Below, one piece after another: positions 18,005 to 28,014 of a DNA stretch of 64,000 bases. The number at the start of each line of letters is the position of its first letter. Position 1 is the stretch's first letter. Origin of the DNA: Pseudodesulfovibrio pelocollis (GTDB lineage Bacteria > Desulfobacterota > Desulfovibrionia > Desulfovibrionales > Desulfovibrionaceae); NCBI RefSeq assembly GCF_030282845.1, contig NZ_JASTWE010000015.1, positions 1 through 64,000 on the forward strand, read 5' to 3'. The position numbers were made by a program, and so were the translations under genes. The notes under the pieces were generated by a model. It was not told the origin of the DNA and made no database searches. It was given only the letters and a program-made list of their open reading frames with translations.

Positions 18005-18818
18005 ATTGGTCCGAGGGTTCGTCCTGCTGGCCGAGCCCGAGGTCGCGCAGGCGCTTGACCGCCTCATCCGGGTCGAGGCCGCGCTGTCTGGCGAAGTGGG
18101 GCAGGTTCGTCTCCGCGTCCGAGGGCCGGACATAGCACGGCTCCAGCGGGGTGTGGCCGTATCGGGCGGTCATGGCCGCCGTCAGCAGAAGTTCGGGGGA
18201 AGGGGTGTCCCAACTGGTCGGGAGCAGGGTCAGGCCCGGTGCTTTGGCGACCAGTTCGGCGAAGAAGGCCGGGTTTTTGCGCAGGCCGCTGCCCATGAGG
18301 TGGGCGGGCGTGTCCTGGCTGGTCATGATCTCGGCCGCCTCGGCCAGGGTGCAGACCGCCAGGGGCGCGAAGGGGGCCAGCAACGGGGTGTGGAAGCTCT
18401 GGAGATAGACCAGCCCGCGCCGGGCGTAGGTCAGCACGTGCAGGGGGGTGGTCAGGAGCGGGCCTGGGCCTGCGGCCAGCAGGGGCAGGAGATCGAGGCC
18501 GGCCAGTGAGGCGCCGGTGCCTGAGGCAATGCCCTGGGCTGCGGCCAGGACCAGGCGCAGCCCGGTGAAGCTGCCCGGTCCGCGCACGCAGGCGATGCGC
18601 GCGATGGCCGAGGCCGTGACGCCGAACCCGTCCAGCGTCTCCCTGAGCCCCGGCATGAGGAAGCGCATCGACTGCCCGGGTACGGTCCACTCGCGCGAGG
18701 CGAGCAGGGTCCAGCCCGTGTCCGACGGCTGGCCCAGGGCCAGTTGGAGGCGGTCCTCGGCCCCGGCCAGGGCCAGGGTCAGGCCGCTCGGTTTATGAGA
18801 GCAGGCGGCGGACGTCAT
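18003..18818 (-). CDS. tsaB: TsaB, tRNA t6A modification subunit
   Basis: 271 aa. TsaB is a YgjD/actin-like-fold scaffold that works with TsaD and TsaE to make N6-threonylcarbamoyl-adenosine at A37 of ANN-decoding tRNAs. The family block RGPGSFTGLRLVLAAAQGIA is clear at about residue 85. The usual N-terminal ILALDTS stretch is not recognisable; the start region is Ser/Cys-rich. The start overlaps the end of rseP. ATG at 18818 is used; a TTG at 18830 is also possible, and neither has a good ribosome site. The gene is likely translated by coupling to rseP. Confidence 0.85.
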   Translation of the reverse strand: MTSAACSHKPSGLTLALAGAEDRLQLALGQPSDTGWTLLASREWTVPGQSMRFLMPGLRETLDGFGVTASAIARIACVRGPGSFTGLRLVLAAAQGIASGTGASLAGLDLLPLLAAGPGPLLTTPLHVLTYARRGLVYLQSFHTPLLAPFAPLAVCTLAEAAEIMTSQDTPAHLMGSGLRKNPAFFAELVAKAPGLTLLPTSWDTPSPELLLTAAMTARYGHTPLEPCYVRPSDAETNLPHFARQRGLDPDEAVKRLRDLGLGQQDEPSDQ

Positions 18819-19851
18819 TGAAGATGGCAAGGCTCATGAGCATCAGCAGCAGGAGGATTCCCACGCGGGTTGCCGCTGCCTTCCAGCGATCGCTGATGGG
18901 GCGGCGGAAGATCATTTCGAGCAGGAAATAGACGATGTGGCCGCCGTCCAGCACCGGGATGGGCAGCAGGTTGATGATGGCAAGATTGATGGAGATGATG
19001 GCGACCATGCCCAGCAGGTCGTAGAACCCGGACTGGGCGCTTGAGTGGACCATCTGGGCGAGCATGATTGGCCCGCCGATGGACTCCACCGGGATGAGCC
19101 GCTCGATGATGCTGACAAAGCCCTTGACCACGACCTTGGACATGGTCCAGGTGTGGCTCAGGGCCATGCCCGCCCCGAGGCCCTCCACGGGCCGGTATTC
19201 GATGACCCCGCCCTGGCCGATACCCACCATGGGCACGGTCACTTCCTCTCCGAAGAGGTTCTTGACCGTGTTCACTCTGGGGGTCACGGTCAGGTACAGC
19301 CGCGCATCGCCGCGGGCCACCTCGAAGCGAAGCGGCGTCTCGTTGCCCGCGCGGATCGTCTCCACCAGTTCGTTCCAGGAGTCCATGGGCTTGCCGTCAA
19401 CGCTCAGGACATGGTCGTCCTTGCGCAGACCCGCCTCGAAGGCCGGGCTCTCGGGCATGACATCGCCCACCGTGGGCATGACCACGCCCTGGCCCTGGGC
19501 CATGGCCAGGAACCAGTAGATGAGGAAGGCGAGCAGGAAGTTGAAGATGGGCCCGGCCGCCACCACGCACAGCCGCTGCCAGGCCGGACGCCCGGAGAAG
19601 AGCTGGTCGTCGGGAAAGTCCTTTTCCTCCTCGCCCTGTTCGCCCGCCAGCTGCACGTAGCCGCCCAGGGGAATGGCCGAGAGTTTGTATTCGGTGCGGC
19701 CGGAGGTGAACCCGGCCAGCCGGGGACCAAAGCCCAGCGAGAAGGTCCGCACGCCCATGCCGAAGAAACGGGCCACGGCAAAGTGGCCGAGTTCGTGAAA
19801 GAATATCAGGCCGCCAAGGGCCAGGATGATGGCAATTGCGCTTGTCAGCAT
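18793..19851 (-). CDS. rseP: RseP-type site-2 protease
   Basis: 352 aa membrane metalloprotease that cuts membrane-embedded regulators such as anti-sigma factors. The zinc motif HELGH is at residues 19-23 in the first membrane helix. A GPIFNFLLAF block and a central PDZ domain (about residues 120-200) follow. The second zinc-ligand region NLLPIPVLDGGHI is about residue 300. It contains one PDZ domain rather than two, as in the shorter RseP/YaeL relatives. It sits downstream of dxr with a 57-bp gap. Confidence 0.92.
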   Translation of the reverse strand: MLTSAIAIILALGGLIFFHELGHFAVARFFGMGVRTFSLGFGPRLAGFTSGRTEYKLSAIPLGGYVQLAGEQGEEEKDFPDDQLFSGRPAWQRLCVVAAGPIFNFLLAFLIYWFLAMAQGQGVVMPTVGDVMPESPAFEAGLRKDDHVLSVDGKPMDSWNELVETIRAGNETPLRFEVARGDARLYLTVTPRVNTVKNLFGEEVTVPMVGIGQGGVIEYRPVEGLGAGMALSHTWTMSKVVVKGFVSIIERLIPVESIGGPIMLAQMVHSSAQSGFYDLLGMVAIISINLAIINLLPIPVLDGGHIVYFLLEMIFRRPISDRWKAAATRVGILLLLMLMSLAIFNDVRRLLS

Positions 19852-19908
19852 AGAATCCTCATGCGGCCGCCCGCTGTTTCGTTGTCGCGACTCTGATTGA
19901 GATAAGCA

Positions 19909-21126
19909 TCAATCCGCGTCAGGCCAGAGGGCGCGCCGGATTTCATCCCGGACGGCGCGGTCCAGGTCGAGCACCGCCTCCGGGGTGGATACGTCCACCG
20001 GCCGATGCCGGTCAAGGGCCGCCTCGATGGTGGCCGGGATGTCGGCAAAGCCCATGCGGCCGTCCAGGAAGGCGGCCACGGCCACCTCGTTGGCCGCGTT
20101 GAGCACCACCGGGTGGCTTGGCCCGGCATCGTAAGCATCCCGCGCCAGCCCAAGGCAGGGGAAGGCGGCCAGGTCCGGCTCCTCAAAGGTCAGGCAGCCC
20201 ACGCGGGCCAGATCAAGCCGGGGCACGTCCACGCCGAGGCGGCGGGGAAATCCCAGGCAGTGGGCGATGGGCACCTGCATGTCGGGCATGCCCAGGTGGG
20301 CCAGTTGCGACCCGTCCACATACTCCACCAGCGAGTGGATGATGGATTGGGGGTGGACCACCACATGGACCATGCCCACCGGCAGACCATAGAGGTGGCA
20401 GGCCTCGATGACTTCGAGCCCCTTGTTCATGAGGGTGGCCGAGTCGATGGAGATTTTCGCGCCCATGCTCCAGTTGGGATGGGCCAGGGCCTGCTTGCGG
20501 GTTACGCCCGCAAGGGAGGCGGCGTCGCGGCCGCGAAAGGGGCCGCCCGAGGCCGTGAGGATGAGCCGCGCGATCTCGTCGTCGCTCTCAAGACCCATGA
20601 GCCCCTGGAACAGGGCGTTGTGCTCGGAGTCCACGGGCAGGATCACCGCGCCCGAGGCGTGGCAGGCGGCGCGGATGATGTGGCCGCCGAGCACCAGGGA
20701 TTCCTTGTTGGCCAGACAGATGAGCTTGCCAGCCCGGGCCGCGGCCAGGGTGGGCTCGAAACCGGCAGCGCCCACGATGCTGGAGAGGACCGTGTCCACC
20801 TCGTCCAGTGCGGCCAGGGTGGTGAAGGCATCGGGGCCGACAAGTATCTGCGGCGAATACCCGGCGGGCAGTCCTGCCTCAAGCTCGCGCCGGGCCGCAT
20901 CGTCGAGCACGGCGGCGTAGCGGGGGCGCAGCCGGGCGCATTGTTCGGCCAGCAGCGTGCCGTTTCGTCCGCCCGCCAGGGCCATGACCGTGAAGAGTTC
21001 CGGGTGCCGGGCCATGACCTTCAGCGCATTGACGCCGATGGAGCCCGTGGCCCCGAGCACGGCCACGGAGCGGGGGAAGTCGGGCAGCTTGGCGGCTTGC
21101 GGCCAGGGGGATATGTACGTCTTCAC
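19909..21126 (-). CDS. dxr: 1-deoxy-D-xylulose 5-phosphate reductoisomerase
   Basis: 405 aa. Dxr converts DXP to MEP with NADPH, the committed step of non-mevalonate isoprenoid synthesis. The NADPH motif GATGSIG is at residues 25-31; other family blocks are CLANKESLV, the metal-binding DSEHNALFQ and the C-terminal LNAANEVAV. It lies between cdsA and rseP, the standard order of the pyrH-frr-uppS-cdsA-dxr-rseP cluster. Its product feeds UppS, encoded two genes upstream. Confidence 0.95.
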   Translation of the reverse strand: MKTYISPWPQAAKLPDFPRSVAVLGATGSIGVNALKVMARHPELFTVMALAGGRNGTLLAEQCARLRPRYAAVLDDAARRELEAGLPAGYSPQILVGPDAFTTLAALDEVDTVLSSIVGAAGFEPTLAAARAGKLICLANKESLVLGGHIIRAACHASGAVILPVDSEHNALFQGLMGLESDDEIARLILTASGGPFRGRDAASLAGVTRKQALAHPNWSMGAKISIDSATLMNKGLEVIEACHLYGLPVGMVHVVVHPQSIIHSLVEYVDGSQLAHLGMPDMQVPIAHCLGFPRRLGVDVPRLDLARVGCLTFEEPDLAAFPCLGLARDAYDAGPSHPVVLNAANEVAVAAFLDGRMGFADIPATIEAALDRHRPVDVSTPEAVLDLDRAVRDEIRRALWPDAD

Positions 21127-21139
21127 GATGGTCCGGGGA

Positions 21140-21940
21140 TTAGAAAAAGGTGTGGGCCATGCGGATCAGGCCGTAGGCAGGCACCACCAGGAGCAGGCTG
21201 TCCACCCTGTCGAGCAGGCCGCCGTGGCCGGGCAGGAGCGAGCCGGAATCCTTGATGTCCAGGGAGCGCTTGAGGGCGGACTCGAAGAAATCGCCCATCT
21301 GTGCCGCCAGGTTGAGGGCCGCGCCCAACAGCAGCCACTGCCATATCTGGGCCGAGCCGAAGCCCAGGCCAAAGGCCGCCGTGGCCAGCATGCAGGCCGC
21401 CATGCCGCCCATGCTGCCGATCCAGGATTTCTTGGGGCTGACCGTGGGCCAGATCTTCTTCTTGCCCCAGAGGGTGCCACAGTAGAAGGCCGCCGTGTCC
21501 GAGATGGCGGCGGCCCCGATGACGAGCAGGATCTCGTGGCGGGAGAAGGCGAGGAGGAAGTGGAAATTGAGGGGGATGTAGATCAGCCCGGCCAGGAAGA
21601 CGAGGCATGGCTTGAAGGACGCAGCCGTGTCGCGGCTGTAGCGGGCGAGGAACAGGAACGCCGCGGCCCAGAAGGCCCCGATGAGGACCATGGCCGGATG
21701 GCCCGGCTCCCCTGCGGCAAAGGCGCCCAGCAGCAGGAAGGTGAAGGCCGCGCCGAGCCCCTTGATGGTCGCTGCCCCGGACAGGGGCTGGAACATGGCG
21801 TAAAACTCCCAGAGGGCGAGGGAACAGAACAGGGCCAGGACAGCGAAAAGCACCCATCCCTGGAAGACGAGGGCAAGGGCCGGTATGGCCGTCAGGCACA
21901 CCGCGGTGGCGAGCCGTTTTCTGTGCAGGGAGATGGTCAT
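21140..21940 (-). CDS. cdsA: Phosphatidate cytidylyltransferase
   Basis: 266 aa integral membrane enzyme that makes CDP-diacylglycerol from phosphatidate and CTP. It has about seven or eight hydrophobic segments and the C-terminal signature KRSLDIKDSGSLLPGHGGLLDR (KR..D.KD....PGHGG..DR). The ribosome site ahead of the ATG is weak (GAAGAT). It starts about 120 bp after uppS and ends 14 bp before dxr. Confidence 0.92.
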   Translation of the reverse strand: MTISLHRKRLATAVCLTAIPALALVFQGWVLFAVLALFCSLALWEFYAMFQPLSGAATIKGLGAAFTFLLLGAFAAGEPGHPAMVLIGAFWAAAFLFLARYSRDTAASFKPCLVFLAGLIYIPLNFHFLLAFSRHEILLVIGAAAISDTAAFYCGTLWGKKKIWPTVSPKKSWIGSMGGMAACMLATAAFGLGFGSAQIWQWLLLGAALNLAAQMGDFFESALKRSLDIKDSGSLLPGHGGLLDRVDSLLLVVPAYGLIRMAHTFF

Positions 21941-22060
21941 AGCTGATCTTCGGCGCTTTTCATGTTATTTCGCGTTGGTGCGGGTGCAAACTGTGTACGC
22001 TATTTGCCGTGCGGGGGCAAGGCGCGGTGCGGCCCCCTGTCATTGGCCCCGCGTGAGCGG

Positions 22061-22771
22061 TCAGCCAAGCTGCTCGTCGGTCAGGCCGAAGCGGCGACGC
22101 CGTCCGGCCAGTTCCGCAAATGCCTTGTCCAATTCGTCGGGGGAAAAATCGGGCCAGTAGGTGTCCGTGAAGTAGAATTCGGCGTAGGCGCATTGAAAGA
22201 GCAGGTAGTTGGACAGGCGCTGCTCGCCGCTGGTGCGGATGATCAGATCCGGGTCGGGCTGCCCTGCGGTCCACAGTTCGGCCGCGAACGCCTCCTCGGT
22301 GATTGCCTCCGGAGGCACGCCCCTGGCCGCCAGCGCCCGGGCAGCCCGCAGGATTTCGTCGCGGCCCGAGTAGTTGAGGGCCAGGTTCAGGGTCATGGCC
22401 TCGCACTGGGCGGTCTGGCGCATGACATGCTTGAGGGTCTGGCGCACGGCCATGGGCATGTCGTCGAGTTCGCCGAGCACCTTGAGCCGGATGGACTGCT
22501 TCTTGAGGCTTGATTCTTCCCGGGTGAGGAAGGTGGTCAGCAGGTCGAAGAGGGTGCGCACCTCGTCCTTGGGCCGCGCCCAGTTCTCCTTGGAGAAGGT
22601 GTAGAGCGTCAGGTGTCTGACCCCGAGTTCGCGGCAGCGGGTGACCACGGCGCGGGCCGCCTCGGTGCCGGCCCTGTGGCCCTCTGTCCGGGGCAGCCCG
22701 CGCTGTTTGGCCCACCTGCCGTTGCCATCCATGATGATGGCCACGTGGGTGGGGACTGTGATGCTTGACAA
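22061..22771 (-). CDS. uppS: Undecaprenyl diphosphate synthase
   Basis: 236 aa cis-prenyltransferase. It extends farnesyl diphosphate with IPP to the C55 carrier lipid for peptidoglycan and glycan export. Conserved blocks: IIMDGNGRWAKQRGLPRTEG (residues 12-31), YTFSKENWARP, DLIIRTSGEQRLSNYLL and FYFTDTYWPDF. The start is 12 bp after frr. The 120-bp space before cdsA shows no clear promoter or terminator. Confidence 0.95.
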   Translation of the reverse strand: MSSITVPTHVAIIMDGNGRWAKQRGLPRTEGHRAGTEAARAVVTRCRELGVRHLTLYTFSKENWARPKDEVRTLFDLLTTFLTREESSLKKQSIRLKVLGELDDMPMAVRQTLKHVMRQTAQCEAMTLNLALNYSGRDEILRAARALAARGVPPEAITEEAFAAELWTAGQPDPDLIIRTSGEQRLSNYLLFQCAYAEFYFTDTYWPDFSPDELDKAFAELAGRRRRFGLTDEQLG

Positions 22772-22783
22772 GAGAGATTGTCC

Positions 22784-23338
22784 CTAGATTTCCAGGATTT
22801 CTTTTTCCTTGGCCGCAAACACGCTGTCGCTTTGCTTGACGAAGTCGTCGGTCAGCTTCTGCACGTCGGTTTCGCCTTTTTTCAACTCGTCCTCGCTGAT
22901 TTCCTTGTCTTTTTCCATCTTCTTGAGGGTGTCGTTGAGGTCGCGGCGGACGTTGCGGATGGCCACCTTGCATTCCTCGGTGTATTTCTTGGCGACCTTG
23001 ACCAGCTCCTTGCGCCGCTCTTCAGTCAGGGGCGGGATGACGATGCGGATGATCTTGCCGTCATTGACCGGGTTGAGTCCGAGGTCCGAGGTCTGGATGG
23101 CCTTTTCCACCGCGCCGAAGGCGCCTCTGTCCCAGGGCTGGATGGTGATGGTCTTGGCATCGGGCACCGAGACCGAGGAGAGCTGGCTGATGGGGGTGGA
23201 TGTGCCGTAATAATCGACCATGATGGTGTCCACCAGGGCCGTGGTGGCGCGTCCGGTGCGCAGTTTCGCGAAGTCCTTTTCCAGAGCGCCAATGGCTCCG
23301 GCCATGCGCTTTTTGCCATCGTTGAGCACGGATTGCAT
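22784..23338 (-). CDS. frr: Ribosome recycling factor
   Basis: 184 aa, the standard length. RRF splits post-termination ribosomes together with EF-G. The N-terminal [12 protein letters not shown] and the conserved [12 protein letters not shown] and [19 protein letters not shown]-type blocks (about residues 26-37 and 95-113) are clear. The ATG follows the pyrH stop codon by 1 bp, so translation is probably coupled. Confidence 0.95.
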   Translation of the reverse strand: MQSVLNDGKKRMAGAIGALEKDFAKLRTGRATTALVDTIMVDYYGTSTPISQLSSVSVPDAKTITIQPWDRGAFGAVEKAIQTSDLGLNPVNDGKIIRIVIPPLTEERRKELVKVAKKYTEECKVAIRNVRRDLNDTLKKMEKDKEISEDELKKGETDVQKLTDDFVKQSDSVFAAKEKEILEI

Positions 23339-23339
23339 G

Positions 23340-24062
23340 TCAGTTTCCTCCTTGGACGGTCGTCCCGATGTTCTCGCCGCTGGCGGCCTTGCGGATGTTG
23401 CCTTCCTTGTACAGATTGAAGACGATGATCGGCAGGTTGTTGTCCCGGGCCATGGTGATGGCCGTGGAGTCCATGACTCCCAGCCGTTTTTCCAGGGTTT
23501 CCATGTAAGTGACGGTGTCGTAGCGGACGGCGTCGGGGAACTTGAGGGGGTCCTTGTCGTACACGCCGTCCACCTTGGTCGCCTTGAAGATGGCGTCGCA
23601 CTTGAGCTCCAGCGCGCGCAGTGCGGCGGCGCTGTCCGTGGTGAAGTAGGGGTTGCCGGTGCCAGCCGCACAGATGACCACGCGGCCCTTTTCCAGATGC
23701 CGGATGGCCCGCCTGCGGATGTAGGGCTCGGCCACCTCGGCCATGCTGAAGGCGGTCATGACGCGGGTGCTGCATCCATTCTTTTCCAGCGCGTCCTGCA
23801 CGGCCAGGGCGTTCATGACCGTGGCCAGCATGCCCATGTAGTCCGCCTGCGCCCGGTCCATGCCCTTGGCGCTGGCGGCCATGCCGCGAAAGATATTGCC
23901 GCCCCCGATGACCAGGGCCACCTGGAGTCCGGTGGTCGCCACTTCGGCGATCTCCTTGGCGAACTGACCGATGGCCTCGGGCTCGATACCGAAGCGCTGC
24001 TCTCCGGCCAGGGCCTCGCCGCTGAGTTTCAGCAATATCCGCGAATACCGCATCGTTTCCAT
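23340..24062 (-). CDS. pyrH: UMP kinase
   Basis: 240 aa amino-acid-kinase-fold enzyme that phosphorylates UMP to UDP. Conserved blocks: [13 protein letters not shown] near the N-terminus, [23 protein letters not shown] and [15 protein letters not shown]. The ATG at 24062 has GAGGTG directly upstream with short spacing; MRYSRI at 24053 is an alternative. A terminator precedes the gene after tsf, so it needs its own promoter or read-through. Confidence 0.95.
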   Translation of the reverse strand: METMRYSRILLKLSGEALAGEQRFGIEPEAIGQFAKEIAEVATTGLQVALVIGGGNIFRGMAASAKGMDRAQADYMGMLATVMNALAVQDALEKNGCSTRVMTAFSMAEVAEPYIRRRAIRHLEKGRVVICAAGTGNPYFTTDSAAALRALELKCDAIFKATKVDGVYDKDPLKFPDAVRYDTVTYMETLEKRLGVMDSTAITMARDNNLPIIVFNLYKEGNIRKAASGENIGTTVQGGN

Positions 24063-24128
24063 TTTCACCTCAAGGTCTTTGCGTGTCACTGAAGAACTCG
24101 CCCACAGGCGATACCATGTTTTGCGATC

Positions 24129-24156
24129 AAAAAAAACGGGCCGTGCGGCCCGTTTT
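24129..24156 (-). terminator. Rho-independent terminator of rpsB-tsf
   Basis: 10-bp stem AAAACGGGCC/GGCCCGTTTT (24133-24142 and 24147-24156) with a GTGC loop. On the minus strand it runs into eight T residues, 8 bp after the tsf stop codon. Confidence 0.92.
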
Positions 24157-24163
24157 CATTTTT

Positions 24164-24994
24164 TTAGTCGTCGCTGTCGGCGTCTTTTGGTGCGCCCTCG
24201 CCTAGGGCCAGTCGATGGAAGCTGGCTACCTCGGCCTTGCCGAGCAGATCCTTGATGCTTTTCTTGTCATCCTTGATGAAAACCTGCTCGATGAGGCAGA
24301 CTTCCTTGTAGAACTTGCTCAGGCGGCCCATGACGATCTTCTCGGCGATCTCGGCGGGCTTGCCCTCGTCCATGGCCTGCTTCATGTACAGCGCCTTTTC
24401 CTTGTCCAGGGTATCCTGGGCCAGTTCCTTGGGGCTGATGCAGGCGGGGTTCATGGCGGCGACGTGCATGGCGATGTCCCTGGCCAGGGACTCGTCGTCG
24501 GAACCCTTGAGCTCGACGACGGTGCCGAGCTTGTTGTTGGAGTGGATGTAGACGCCGATGGCATCGTCGGAGGCGACCTTGACAAAGCGGCCCACACCCA
24601 TGTTCTCGCCCAGCTTGGCGATGAGGTCGGTCACGTCGGCCACCTCGGCGGGTAGGTCGGCCGCCACGCCGCTAGTCACGTCAAGCCCGGCGATCTTCTC
24701 GGACAGGGCCTTGGCAAAGGACTGGAAGTCCTCGTTCTTGGCCACGAAGTCGGTCTCGCACATGAGTTCGGAGAGGACCACGGTCTTGCCGTCGGCGGAG
24801 ACGTAAGGGGTGACCAGACCTTCGGAGGTGGCGCGTCCGGCCTTCTTGGCGGCCTTGGACAACCCCTTCTCGCGCAGGTACATGACGGCCTTTTCCTCGT
24901 CGCCGCCGGACTCGACCAGCGCCTTCTTGCAGTCCATCATGCCTGCGCCGGTCTTCTCGCGCAGTTCCTTTACCTGGGATGCGGTGATGCCCAT
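24164..24994 (-). CDS. tsf: Elongation factor Ts
   Basis: 276 aa. EF-Ts is the nucleotide exchange factor for EF-Tu. The N-terminal UBA-like domain has ITASQVKELREKTGAGMMDC and the core motif ELMCETDFVAKNEDF (about residue 75). Directly downstream of rpsB (2-bp gap), the near-universal pairing, and followed by a strong terminator. The C-terminal tail is short and acidic. Confidence 0.97.
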   Translation of the reverse strand: MGITASQVKELREKTGAGMMDCKKALVESGGDEEKAVMYLREKGLSKAAKKAGRATSEGLVTPYVSADGKTVVLSELMCETDFVAKNEDFQSFAKALSEKIAGLDVTSGVAADLPAEVADVTDLIAKLGENMGVGRFVKVASDDAIGVYIHSNNKLGTVVELKGSDDESLARDIAMHVAAMNPACISPKELAQDTLDKEKALYMKQAMDEGKPAEIAEKIVMGRLSKFYKEVCLIEQVFIKDDKKSIKDLLGKAEVASFHRLALGEGAPKDADSDD

Positions 24995-24996
24995 GC

Positions 24997-25824
<828 letters not shown>

Positions 25825-25847
25825 GGTGATCTCCTGGGTTTTTCGTC

Positions 25848-25909
25848 CATCCCGCAGCCTGTGAAGGAGCCCGTGACACCACGGGCCACCCGGAGTTATG
25901 GGCGGGATG
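25848..25909 (-). promoter_or_regulatory. Structured 5' leader of rpsB-tsf
   Basis: Two nested stems lie between the start codon and the predicted promoter: an outer CATCCCGC/GCGGGATG (25848-25855 and 25902-25909) and an inner 7-bp GCCCGTG/CACGGGC hairpin with an ACAC loop (25869-25886). rpsB leaders in several bacteria bind S2 for autoregulation. Whether this one does is inference. Confidence 0.5.
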
Positions 25910-25929
25910 TGTGAATTTGAAGTCCGGCG

Positions 25930-25958
25930 TACTTAGCGCATTCCATCGCGGATGGCAA
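25930..25958 (-). promoter_or_regulatory. Possible sigma-70 promoter of rpsB-tsf
   Basis: The minus strand has TTGCCA (5 of 6 to TTGACA), a 17-bp spacer and TAAGTA (a weak -10). It is just ahead of the structured leader. Confidence 0.35.
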
Positions 25959-25962
25959 GGGG

Positions 25963-27600
25963 TCAGGTGCCGAATTTCGACGCCGTTTCCCTGGTCCGGG
26001 CGGCCTCGGTCATGATCTCCCTGATGCGCTCCAGATGCTTCTTGAAAAAATAAAAGAATTTTAAATCGTTGCCAAGCACCTGGCCGAGCTGGGCATCGGT
26101 CATCCGGCGCTTGAAGCTGCCCCCGGTGTTCTGGTGGTGGATGCAGCGGACCAGCCCGCAGTAGCGGACCTCAAAGCCGCGCAGCCGCAAGGTCAGGTCG
26201 TGGGCGATGTCGTCCAGTTGGGTGGGGGAGTAGCGCAGGTCGAATTCCGGCCCGTCGGGCATGCTGGCGGTGCGCAGCAGGTGGCAGCAGCCCATGACCG
26301 TGTCGGTTTCGCGCACGAAGTCGTAGTGGCCCCGGTCCATCTGGGCCACCTGGCACGGGTCGGTCAGCTTGATGATCTCCGGCCGGGCCAGGGCAAAGGC
26401 GCGGTACAGGTACTGGATCATCCTCGGGTCCGAGCCGAAGACCACCTTGCAGCCCACCACGGCCGTGTCGGGATGGTGCTCCATGACCGTGAGGAAATGG
26501 GCCAGCCAGTCCCCGGGCAGGTCCACGTCGTCGTCGATGTAGGCCACGAACTCGCTGGCGCGGACCTCGGGCAGGGCGCCCAGCCAGTTGCGGGCCGCCG
26601 GAGCGCCCACATTGACCGGCAGGGCCACCACCGCGTAGTCGCGCCCGGGAAACAGCGCCCGGGCCGCCTCGGCCACCTCGGCGCTGCGGTCGGTGCAGCC
26701 GTTGAGCAGCACGCGGATTCTGGCCCGACCCAGGCTGGTTCCGGCCAGACTGGACAGGGTCCGCTCCAGGTGGTCGGCCTTGTTCCAGGTATAGAGGCAG
26801 ATGGTCACGTCGCGTTGGTCCGGCAGTGCGGCGTCCGCCAGGGTGGGGGATTGCAGCTCGGCCAGCCGCAGCCGGGCCGGGGTCTGGGCGGGGTCGATTT
26901 CAAGGGACCTGGCGTAACAGGCCGCGGCCCGGTCCATGTCGCCCGAGGCGGCAAAGAGTTCGGCCGTGCAGTTGAGCTCCACCTCGCAGATGGCCCCGGC
27001 TGCCACGCCGGGCCACAGGGCCAGGGCGCGCTCGGTCTCGCCCGTGGCCGAGTAGTGCAGGAACAGCCGCCGTTCCCAGGGGGCGCGCACGTATTTGGGC
27101 ACGGTGAAGCCCGCCAGCCATTCGTCGCTGGGCAATCCCCGCCATGCGTCGATGGAGAGCAGATGGGACGCGGCCGTCACATGGCCCGGCTTTTCGGCGA
27201 GCATGGCCAGTAGGCGGTCCCGCTTGCGGGTGAACATGGCCTCGTCGCTCAGGATGGCGCGGGGGTCGGCCAGGGCCGGGTCCAGGGCCAGGGTGCGCAG
27301 TTTGCGGATGCGCTCGCCCAGTTCCGCGTCGCCGGTCAGGCCGTGGGCGATTTCCAGAGTGGGGAGGTGAAAGGGGCCGTAGGCCAATGCCTTGCGTAGC
27401 AGCGCGGCCACCCGGGGGCGCGTGGCCGGGTGCGCGGACGCGCCGGACGTGCCCAGGATGCGGGCGAGAAAGACCTGGCACGCCTCCATGTCAGGGAGGA
27501 AGGTGTCGCAGTAGACGTCAAGAACGCTGAATATCCCGTCAAGGTCGAGGTGGTCGAGTTCCTCGAAACGGTCGGTGGGGGTGTAGCGGACTTCGGGCAT
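25963..27600 (-). CDS. Glycosyltransferase family 2 with N-terminal TPR-like region
   Basis: 545 aa. Residues 1-255 are helical repeats of TPR type, with a recognisable repeat around RAAACYARSLEIDPAQTPAR. Residues 260-480 form a GT2 domain: VTICLYTWNKADHLERTL, LNGCTDRSAEVA, the metal motif YIDDDVD and a distal LDDIAHDLTLRLR block. It is likely a cytoplasmic enzyme for polysaccharide or protein glycosylation. No clear ribosome site is seen before the ATG. It ends just upstream of the rpsB promoter region. Confidence 0.8.
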   Translation of the reverse strand: MPEVRYTPTDRFEELDHLDLDGIFSVLDVYCDTFLPDMEACQVFLARILGTSGASAHPATRPRVAALLRKALAYGPFHLPTLEIAHGLTGDAELGERIRKLRTLALDPALADPRAILSDEAMFTRKRDRLLAMLAEKPGHVTAASHLLSIDAWRGLPSDEWLAGFTVPKYVRAPWERRLFLHYSATGETERALALWPGVAAGAICEVELNCTAELFAASGDMDRAAACYARSLEIDPAQTPARLRLAELQSPTLADAALPDQRDVTICLYTWNKADHLERTLSSLAGTSLGRARIRVLLNGCTDRSAEVAEAARALFPGRDYAVVALPVNVGAPAARNWLGALPEVRASEFVAYIDDDVDLPGDWLAHFLTVMEHHPDTAVVGCKVVFGSDPRMIQYLYRAFALARPEIIKLTDPCQVAQMDRGHYDFVRETDTVMGCCHLLRTASMPDGPEFDLRYSPTQLDDIAHDLTLRLRGFEVRYCGLVRCIHHQNTGGSFKRRMTDAQLGQVLGNDLKFFYFFKKHLERIREIMTEAARTRETASKFGT

Positions 27601-27770
27601 GGAATCTCGGGTTGATGGTTTTTCCGGGAACCCTATCGGAAAGTGGCGGGAATTGCATCAGGTTTGATGCGGGCCGGGGGAGAAAACAGGGGCCAGCCGC
27701 CCGGTGCGACCGGCCCCGCAGGGAGAATCGTGCGCTGGCGCTTACCAAGCTCTCGAAAAAGTCAGAACAT
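27601..27770. other. Non-coding stretch before the palindromic element
   Basis: Together with the adjacent repeat this forms a gene-free stretch of over 400 bp. I see no promoter, terminator or ORF with support in these 170 bp. Confidence 0.4.
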
Positions 27771-28014
27771 GCAGACTGTTCAAAAATGGTGAGATGCTAG
27801 GTCGAAAAAAGTTCAAGACCGAAGCGTACTTCATGTACGCAAGGATTTGATTCGCCCCGTCCTGGGGCTCCCCCCTTCGGGGCGTCGGCAGGAGCCGACG
27901 TCCAAATCCGCTGTCCTGCGGATTTGTGAACTTTTTGAATAAGCTTTCTGTACGGCTCGAAGACTCGCCTACAGTCGCTTAACGTCCGCAGATCGTCGTT
28001 TTTGAACAGTCTGC
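27771..28014. repeat. 244-bp palindromic MITE-like element
   Basis: Perfect 16-bp terminal inverted repeats GCAGACTGTTCAAAAA (27771-27786) and its complement (27999-28014). Inside is a second inverted pair AAAAAGTTC/GAACTTTTT (27806-27814 and 27928-27936). Several hairpins lie within: GCGTAC/GTACGC (27824-27840), CGTCGGC-AGGA-GCCGACG (27883-27900) and CAAATCCGC/GCGGATTTG (27903-27926). There is no transposase and no credible ORF. The right end touches the argC stop codon. It looks like a non-autonomous mobile or REP/MITE-type intergenic repeat and may act as the argC terminator. I see no second copy in the window. Confidence 0.75.
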
